Source: Pegoplata infirma
Lineage: Eukaryota > Arthropoda > Insecta > Diptera > Anthomyiidae
Assembly: GCA_963921195.1 (NCBI GenBank)
Contig: OY992538.1
Location: forward strand, 7,960,330-8,024,329
DNA length: 64,000 bases
Direction of reading: 5' to 3'
Part shown: piece by piece, positions 56,375 to 64,000 of the stretch
How positions within the stretch are numbered: the stretch's first letter is position 1
How the letters are laid out: each line of letters begins with the position of its first letter
Notes under the pieces: generated by a model
Told to the model about the DNA's origin: nothing
The model's database searches: none
The model's input: only the letters and a program-made list of their open reading frames with translations
Program-made: the position numbers and the translations under genes

Positions 56375-56455
56375 ACTTCGAACGGACGGGGATTAGAACC
56401 ACAAGTCTTCCGTTTTGTAATCGCAATCTCTACCCTCTAGACCAGCGGACGTTGT
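56375..56455 (-). other. tRNA-like segment (A- and B-box-like), not a functional tRNA
   Basis: The minus strand reads TGGTCTAGAGGGTAGAG (A-box-like) and, about 44 nt on, GGTTCTAATCC (B-box-like, one base from GGTTCGAATCC). Acceptor, anticodon and T-stems do not pair properly and no anticodon can be assigned. Best read as a pseudo-tRNA or SINE-head remnant. Confidence 0.45.
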
Positions 56456-56799
56456 TAGCAAATAACAACTTTAAAAGACTTAGTTTTAAATAAATTGATC
56501 GTATCTAATTATATCAAATTGATCTAACATATAGTAATATATGATTATATCCAATTAAATATGTTGTTCACTTGTACACAATTTTCAAAAAGACTTAGAA
56601 AATTTTTGATAAAATTTGCAACAAAAAAAAAAAATGGAATGACGTACAGCGCTATTAGGGGCTTCCATGGTAAGCTTAAACAATAATTTTAATGTAGCGG
56701 TATGCCTTATTTCCAAGTCATACTCTTCCAAAGTTAAATAAGACTTTGGCTTATAAATTTGAAATTTTTCATGGAATCAGGAAATCAGAATTAGATTTG

Positions 56800-57437
56800 A
56801 GATCGGGTTCCAAAAATCATTGATAATTTGATAATTTAAACCAAATATAGCTATTATTAACTATATAAATGCAATATAAATTTTTAAAATATATTGAAAA
56901 AATTCAAAAAGTAAAATTTTTTAAGTTCTAAAAAACCAAATGCAATAAAAAACTGTTTTCCATTTAAAAAAAATTAAAAAAAAATATTTTTTTTTTTGGA
57001 ATCGAACTCGGGTTCCCAAAAATTATAGATAATTTTATAATAAATTAAATATAGTTATATATAACTATATAACAGCAATATAATTTTTTTAAAATGATTG
57101 CAAAAATTCAAAAAAAGAAAAATTTTTAGTTCTAAAAAAAATAAATGCAATAAAAAAGTGTTTTCTATTTAAAAAAAAATAAAAAAAAATATATTTTTTT
57201 TCTGGAATCGAACTCGGGTTCCCAAAAATTATAGATAATTTTATAATAAATCAAATATAGTTATATATAACTGTATAAAAGAAAAATAATTTTTTTAAAA
57301 TGATTGCAAAAATTCCAAAAATGAAAATTTTTTAGTTCTAAAAAAATTAAACGCAATAAAAAAGTGTTTTCTATTTAAAAAAAATAAAAAAAAACTTTTT
57401 TTTTCTCGACTGGACCGGGAATCGAACTCGGGTTTCC
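56800..57437. repeat. ~205-bp tandem units ending in GGAATCGAACTCGGGTTCCC
   Basis: The motif occurs at 56,998-57,017, 57,204-57,223 and, with one change, 57,418-57,437. A decayed form lies near 56,807. Spacers share GATAATTTTATAATAAAT, TAGTTCTAAAAAA and GTGTTTTCTATTTAAAAA. On the minus strand the motif contains GAGTTCGATTCC, a B-box-like sequence. The last copy adds CTGGACCGGG before it, as in a tRNA 3' end. Confidence 0.85.
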
Positions 57438-58404
57438 AAAAATCATATGTAATCTTATATGATACAATAAAAAGTTTTGTATAACCATATATGTTGACAC
57501 ACAAAAATAGATTTTGAAATACTGGCATATATAATTATATATGGCTAGTTGTTTGGTCAAAAAAATATTTTTTTTATGCATGATTATATCAAAATATATA
57601 TTCCATTACATATGCGACCATTTATAAATATATATTGAGTTTAGACGAAATTTGCGTATATATGGTACCATACAAACACAGATATGTTATCGTTTAAGAC
57701 ACATATAATTATATCTATTATTTTTGTTGGAAATTTTTTTAGTATGGAACCATATATAGTTTTAACTGGTATTATATTAGGCATATATAATTATACATAA
57801 ATTGATACTGGATTTTTGGTTTAGTAAAGTCCTATACATAATTAGATATAAAGTCACGTATAATAATGTATGAAATCGGATTAAGTTTTATGTGCAACGT
57901 ATGATTACATCTACCATTTATATTAATATATTATGAACAATATAATTAGATATGATTTTATATGACATCATTTAAAAAAAATGGAAAATTTCAAAGTGAG
58001 ATATAATTTTATACTTTGACTCATATAGTTGTATATGGTTTTATAAAAACATATTAAATAATATACATTTATATAAATTCCTTTTTACTCGGGTAGAGTA
58101 AAAAATATATCAGAGATTTTGATAGGCCCCAAAACAATATGTCACTTTATATAAATTGGTTTTCTTAATGTTTAAGAGAGTTTTTACATGCAATAGCATA
58201 GGCAACACTAAGAGCACCAACTTTTTGAGAGAGGAAATTAAATGGTAGCCAACCAACCTGATACCCACTGACTTTTTCTATACAAAAAATATAACACAAT
58301 ATGAGACTTTTTCCCTACAAAAAATTTTCAGAGTCTAAAACTTTATCTATACGAAAAATGTCTCAAAATCTGAAACTTTTCTATAAGAAAAATGTTGAAG
58401 ACTA

Positions 58405-59040
58405 TTACAACAAATTAATTTTTTTTTCCTTTAATAAAAAATAAATGTTGGGAATCCCTGTTTTTTTTCGTTGTTGGTTGTTTTTATATCTCCCTTACAG
58501 CTACCCCCTCCCAATAAAGGTACGGTAGCAATAGTTACTGCTAAAAAGTGTTTTTGTGATTGTTTATTGGAAAATAGTACGGCTGCTTGTGCTGGTGGTG
58601 TCAGCGCTTAAAACCCATTTTTCTACTGGGGAGTCTAAATTACAAAAATTTAAACACACATCCAAACACTGTGTTTGCTTTTCAATAGTATGTAGCACAA
58701 GTAGTCTGCTCCTTATTTGAAATACTTGGATCAAAGGGGGGTCTAGCAGAGATTGGGGTACATAAATTTCAATAGAGCTAAATGTTGTCACAATCATATG
58801 GGCAAAACAGAGAGCAATAGAGAGAGCGCCAGAGTATTTTTTTTTAAATATTTTTCTACTTTATATTCAGTTTAGTTTTTGGTTTTATTTGTGTATAATA
58901 AAATTGTTGATGTTGGCAAATATTTGTACAATATAATTTTGCAAAAACAAAAAAATAAATATTTAAAAAACTGATATAATACGTAATACAAGTACGGAAA
59001 CGGGAGTTATTTCGCGTAAGTAAAAAAAAAAATTTTTTTT
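58405..59040. other. Unique stretch inside the satellite domain; no gene supported
   Basis: Less AT-rich than its surroundings around 58,500-58,830. The minus frame 58,564-58,797 has no recognised motif. Confidence 0.4.
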
Positions 59041-59385
59041 TAATAGAAAAATGCTCAGATTCTGAGACATTTATCCTATAGAAAAAATCTTAGATTCTTT
59101 AAATGTTTCCAATAGAAAAGTCTCAGATTCTGAAAAATATCTCACAATCTGAGACATTTTCTATAGGAAAAATTTCTCAGGTTCTGAAATATTTTTCCTA
59201 AAGAAAAGTCTCAGATTGTGAGACTTTTTTTCTATAAAAAAAGCCTCAGATTCTGAGAAATATTTCCAAAATAAATAGTATCAGACTCTGAGTCAGTTTT
59301 AATATGGAAATGTCTCAGATTTTGAGATATTTTTACTACAGAAAATGTCTCAGCTTCTGAGATATTTTTTCATTAGAGTCTCAGA

Positions 59386-59537
59386 CAACGACGTATTCAG
59401 GGGGGGGGCCCAACAACAACAACATAAATTATTTTTTTTTATATGTATTGGAAAACACAAATCTCACGAAAAGAACAACAAATTTTTTTTTGTTGTTGTT
59501 GTTGGGCCCTGAAAAAACAATCCTGCATACGTCTATG
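59386..59537. mobile_element. 152-bp palindromic MITE with 8-bp TSD, copy 2
   Basis: Ends CAACGACGTATTCAGG and CCTGCATACGTCTATG flanked by GTCTCAGA at 59,378-59,385 and 59,538-59,545. The interior GGGCCCAACAACAACAAC palindrome matches 17,180-17,333 in inverse orientation. Inserted in satellite. Confidence 0.9.
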
Positions 59538-60289
59538 GTCTCAGATACTAAGACATTATTCCTACAGAAAAGTCTTAGATTCTTTAAATGTTTTCTATGG
59601 AAAAGTCTCAGATTCTAAAAAAATTTCTATAGGAAAAATTTTTCAGATTCTAAAACATTTTTCAAATAGAAAAGTCTTATATTCTAAGAAATTTTTCCTA
59701 TAGGAAATATAGGAAAAGTTTCTCAGGTTCTGAAACATTTTTCCAATAGAAAAGTCTCAGATTCTGAGATATTTTGCCCAAAGAAAAAGCCTACAGAAAA
59801 GATCTCAAATTCTAAGAAATATTTTCTATAGAAAATGTCTCAGACTCTGAGTCATTATAGATTTTTAAACATTATCTACAAAGTCGCGGGTTCTAAAAAC
59901 TTTCTGACAATGTGAGACTTTTTCTATAGGAAAAGTTTCTCAGGTGCTGAAACATTTTTCCAATAGAAAAAGTTTCAGATTTTGAGACATTTTTTCTATA
60001 GAAAAAGACAAAGATTCTAAGACATTTTTTCTATAGAAAAAAAGTCTCAGATTGTGAGACTTTTTTTCTATAGAAAAAGTCTCAAATTCTAACACATTTT
60101 TCTAATTGAAAAAGTATCAGATTCTAAAACATTTTTCCTATAGAAAAAGTTTGAGATTTTGTGACATTTTTCCTATAGGAAAAGTCTCAGATTCTGATAC
60201 ATTTTTAATATTGAAATGTCGCAGATTTTTAAATATTTTTTTTTTGCAGAACACTAAAAAACCTTGTAAAATGACAAGAAAATTTTGCT

Positions 60290-61081
60290 ATTTTTATACC
60301 TTCCACTCTAGTGATAGAGGGTATATAAAAGTTTGTCATTCCGTGAGTAACATCTCGAAATATTGGTCTAGGACCCCATAAAGTATATATACTTATATTT
60401 ATGATCCTCGATTGGTTCTAAGTCGATATAACGATGCCCGTCTGTCTTTCTGTCTGTCCGTCTGTAGAAAACACGCTAACTTTTGAAAGACTTTACAGAG
60501 ACTTCTGAAGTTTGCCAAATATGTTTGCTATTTACCTGGTCAGGTTGGTATTGCAATCCCGCAAAATCGGTCCAGTCCAAAAGTTATGAGCAAAAGAGTA
60601 AATTTCGACAGGGGTTTTTTGCGAATTTACGATATAAAAAACACGATAACTTTCATTCCCCTGGCTTATTTCGTATTAAATTTTAGTCAAATCAGTTCAG
60701 TTGTTCAAAAATTATTAGCAAAACAGTGAATTTCAGATTAGTTTCACCTTAAATTCACGTGTTGAAATACCAGTTAAACATGTTTTAAAAACATTGGTAA
60801 GTCACAAAAATATTTAACAACGTATTTTTGTCCCTCAAAAATATTTTTACACTAAAAAAATAACTAAAAAATAAAATTTTACACTCAAAAAAAAAATTTA
60901 GTAAATTATTTAGTTTTTTTCAAAAATTACTCTAAAATTTTTTTTTTTTTACACAAAATAAAATATTTTTAATCAAACTTGTTATTTTTTTCACGTTAGA
61001 AAATTTACTATCACTTAAAAACGGCACTGTGGAGGGTATTCATAGATTCGGCCAAGTCGAATTTAACCTTTCTACTTGTTA
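60290..61081 (+). mobile_element. mini-me-like family A copy, complete
   Basis: Head TATACCTTCCACTCTAGTGA, AAATATTGGTCTAGGACCCC, (GTCTGTC)n at 60,438-60,466, body, GGAGGGTATTCATAG, hairpin ATTCGGCCAAGTCGAAT and TTTCTACTTG. Inserted in or beside the satellite. Confidence 0.8.
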
Positions 61082-61199
61082 TTTTTTGCTACCTCCTATT
61101 TTAGGAGAATTCCTAGTGATTTAACAAGCTTTTTACCAATAATTTTGTTATTTTAATAGCTTTTTACCAATAAAATTGTAAATTTACAAGCAGTTAAAT

Positions 61200-61632
61200 G
61201 TGTTTTGTATTCAATAAAACCCATTCCGAATTTTAAAGGAATCCGACAAGGTCTTCTTGTAGGCCCCATACAAACCACCTTCCTGATATTCACATAAATC
61301 TCTCAAATATCAAGAAAACAGAAAATAGTGTATTAAAATTTAGTTTTTGTGTGTTTAACGCGTACTTAAATAACCTTATCAAATCTGATTATAATCGGAC
61401 CATTTTTTGGAATTAGGCCCCATATGAAAATGTTGCCAGATATTCAGTTAAATCGGTGTATTGGCATATTTTACTCAAATTTGATTTGTGATTGTATTTT
61501 ACACATATTTAAAGACATAACATAAGATATATCCATTCGGTCCACTTTTGAACTTGGGACCTATTTTCCGGGAAACACAGGTGTAGGGTATTATATGTTT
61601 GGTCTTGACCGACTATAATTTTCTTACTTGTT
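61200..61632 (+). mobile_element. mini-me-like family B copy, 5' truncated
   Basis: Shares CCATTCCGAATTTTAAAG, CCCCATACAAACCACCTTCC, GGTGTAGGGTATTATATG and hairpin GGTCTTGACCGAC with 27,192-27,993. Head and (GTCY)n missing. Preceded by a short MITE remnant (61,082-61,195). Confidence 0.78.
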
Positions 61633-61899
61633 TTTCTATAGATTCTCCGATTCTAACACATTTTTCCTATAGAATAATTCTCCGATTCTGAGACATTTTT
61701 CGTATAAAAAAGTCACAGACTCTAAGATATTTTTTCCAATAGAAATGGTCTCGGATTCTGAAACGTTTTTCCAATAGAAAATGTCTCAGGTTTTGAAAAT
61801 GTCTCAGATTCAGAGACAATTTTCCTATAAAAAAATAGTCTTAGATTCTGAAACATTCAACCTATAGAAAAAGTCTCAGATTCTAGAAAGATTCCTATA

Positions 61900-62637
61900 C
61901 ACTCAAAAAAAACCTTGTATAGTTACCAAAAAATCTCGTGATTTTACGAGGCTATTCTCGTAAAATAGGAGGTAGGTAAAATTCTCGTAAAATTACGGGG
62001 ATTTCCTCGGCTATTCTCGTAAAATAGGAGGTAGGTAAAATTCTCGTAAAATTACGGGGATTTCCTCGTAATTTCAAATGAGCCAAAAATTTGTAAAATA
62101 ACCAATTTTATTGGTAAAAATATTGTTTTAAAACCGGAAAAATAAAAAAAAAAATGGTAAACTTACAAGAAAAAATTGTAAATATGTTTAAAAAAATGGT
62201 AAATTTACAAACCAAAATGGTAAATTTACAAAAAAAAAATGTTTTTTGTTAAACAACATAAATCATCGTTATAAAATGATTTTTGTAAAATTACTGTTTT
62301 TTTTTTTTTTTGTAAATTAACTATAATCCTCGTAAGAAATGTCTCAAAATGTTGTCAACTTTTTTTAAAAATATTTTTCCACAAAAAAAAATGTTTTTTT
62401 TTTGTTAAACAACATAAATCCATGTTGTAAAGTTACACTTTTTTTGTAAAATTACCTTTCAAAATGGTAGAATACAATTACGATAATAAATTTGTAAAAT
62501 TACCAATAAAACTGTAGTTCTCGTTTGAGCAAAGTACAAGATTTTTTGTTAAAAAACAAGGAAAATTGTTAAATATTGGTAGAACGGGATTACAAGGCAT
62601 TTTACCAGGCGTTTTACCAGATTTTTTTTTTTGAGTG
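61900..62637. mobile_element. 738-bp TA-flanked MITE with internal 59-bp duplication
   Basis: Ends CACTCAAAAAAAACC and TTTTTTTTTTGAGTG between TA at 61,898-61,899 and 62,638-62,639, inside a satellite unit whose uninterrupted form is CCTATAGAAAAAG. A 59-bp unit (61,951-62,009) is repeated exactly at 62,010-62,068. The interior is dominated by GTAAATTTAC-type motifs. Tc1/mariner-type by TA duplication (inference). Confidence 0.88.
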
Positions 62638-63200
62638 TAGAAAAAGTCTCAGATTCTGATTTATTTTTCTTACAGAAAAAGTCTCCAGATTCTAAGACAT
62701 TTTTGCTATACAAAAATCTTTGAATCTGAGACATTTGTTCTACAGAAACAGTCTCAGATTGTCAGACATATTTTCCATCAAAAAAGTTTTACTATAGGAA
62801 AAATGTTTCGGATTCTGAGACATTTTACCTATAAACAAATCACAAATTCTGAGATATTTTTTGTATAGAAACAGTCTCAGATTTGGAGACATTTTTCACA
62901 AAGAAAAAGTCTTAGATTGTGGAGAAAAATTTTTAGATTTTGAGATATTATGATTCCTATAGAAAAAGTCTCAGATTCTGAGACATTTTTCCTATAGAAA
63001 AAGTCTTAGATTCTTATACATTTTTCTTGTAAAAATTCTCAAATTTTAAAAAATGTTCTATAAAAAAATGTATCTGAAATTGACACTTCTTCTAGAAATA
63101 GTCTCAGATTAAAAAAAAAATATTCTATAAGAAAAATGTCTCAGAAACGGCCACTTCCTATAGAAAAGAATCCGATTCGAAGACATTTTTCCTATACAAA

Positions 63201-64000
63201 AATTTTCTGGGCTATCCGCTAGAAGTTATGAGTTTAAATTAATGCAAATTACTGTAGTTATTAATGTTTTTACAGTTATATGTTTTTAAGGATTTACGGT
63301 TTTGCTCAGTTTAAATGTTTTTTAAAAATTTCAACAGCCTTTAATTAACATTTAAAATCTACTGAACCAAATGTACGCGCCTTGAATTTTAAATGAACTT
63401 TCATTTGGTTTTACTACCAAACAAAAATATTGTCTTTTTCGGCAATAATCTTTTCAATATTAAATTATTTAAAATTTTATACTACTATTATTTTTTGTCT
63501 TATTTGTTTTCTTGATACTTCTGGGTCTTGGATCCACATCAACCCACTGAAAGTAACGAAATGAAAATAGCATTTTAAGCCAAAAATTATTAAAATCAGA
63601 ATTTCTCTTATTATGTAAATTTAATCTAATTTTATTGTTTCAACATTTTGTTGCCAAATCAACACCAAACTACATACAATAGATAGAAACACAACTTTTA
63701 TAACGAGAAAAACTTTTAAATAAACTTTTCACTCAACTCTTTTGCTATAATTTATACGATAATAAAAAGTTTTTTTTTTGTTTTTTTTTCTTCTTGGCAT
63801 CTATTCATTTATACATAGTATTAAGGCGACCAGGTTTTGGAAAAAGAAGATGATAAAGAAAATGAGTAAAGACATTTTTTAAATTAATATTTACATTTTT
63901 TATATATTTTTCAGAAAGATTACATTTTCAAAACCTGGGCTTAGGCAGCATGGCTAAATATTGCCAAAAAATTTTAAATTTGTGTCGAGTTGTCTTTATT
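63201..64000. other. Unique AT-rich DNA; no gene recognised
   Basis: No satellite units after about 63,200 and no repeat matched. No coding motif. Confidence 0.4.

Larger units (their letters stand above)
55882..58093. mobile_element. 2.2-kb TA-flanked composite element with tandem and tRNA-like units
   Basis: Ends CCCGAGTAAAAA and TTTTTACTCGGG lie between TA at 55,880-55,881 and 58,094-58,095, within satellite sequence. From left to right it holds four ~80-bp units with a GC-rich core (55,955-56,250), a tRNA-like segment (56,375-56,455), about three ~205-bp units each ending in a B-box-like motif (56,800-57,437), then AT-rich ATATAATTATATAT-type DNA. No transposase. Same TIR as the 285-bp MITE at 9,531. 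Confidence 0.82.
52500..63200. repeat. Degenerate ~36-bp satellite domain, broken by transposons
   Basis: Units approximate TTTTCCTATAGAAAAAGTC followed by TCAGATTCTGAGACA. Blocks lie at 52,500-52,640, 55,095-55,290, 55,695-55,880, 58,096-58,400, 59,040-60,240, 61,638-61,898 and 62,640-63,200. The core TCTCAGATTCTGAGA is a perfect odd palindrome, so each unit can form a small hairpin. Units vary in spacing and identity, an old array. Inserted elements account for most gaps. An outlying block at 26.5-27.1 kb suggests a once larger or dispersed array. Confidence 0.85.

Noticed and set aside
56375..56455. Functional tRNA gene
   Set aside because: Acceptor, anticodon and T-stems do not pair and no anticodon is definable; kept only as a tRNA-like remnant.

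Overview
This 64-kb window reads as non-coding DNA from a fly, very probably a calyptrate (blowfly or house-fly-like) dipteran. It is strongly AT-rich, has no bacterial operon layout, and is packed with dipteran-type repeats: jockey-like LINE fragments, short 'mini-me'-like elements carrying (GTCY)n runs, and many TIR transposons. I could not recognise a single host gene or exon. The unique stretches look like intron or intergenic DNA. The species assignment is an inference.

Layout. 0-2.7 kb: a near-perfect long inverted repeat plus unique DNA. 2.7-25 kb: a graveyard of LINE fragments on both strands (RNase H, RT thumb and palm, DUF4780-like ORF1, cysteine-rich C-termini), many ending in CCTAACC and several split by MITEs. 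A separate, better-preserved LINE 3' end of another clade lies at 18.4-19.1 kb. 25-35 kb: unique DNA, then mini-me-like elements and palindromic (foldback) repeats. 35-48 kb: low-complexity T-rich arrays, more mini-me-like copies, and a 2.7-kb transposon at 38,310-41,030 with a perfect 8-bp target duplication and a broken gene whose family I cannot name. 48-52 kb: a 2-kb palindromic transposon, also with a perfect 8-bp duplication. 52.5-63.2 kb: a degenerate ~36-bp satellite with the palindromic core TCTCAGATTCTGAGA, broken up by nested transposons. One of these is a 2.2-kb TA-flanked element filled with tandem units that carry tRNA-like B-box motifs. The last 0.8 kb is unique.

Nesting gives an insertion order. 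LINEs, satellite and mini-me elements are the old layer. TA-, TTAA- and 7/8-bp-duplicating DNA transposons landed in them, and one LINE 3' end later landed inside the 2.7-kb transposon. No genes work together here. The biology is transposon ecology plus several long hairpins that, if transcribed, could feed small-RNA pathways. All boundaries were read by eye; no alignment or search was run.
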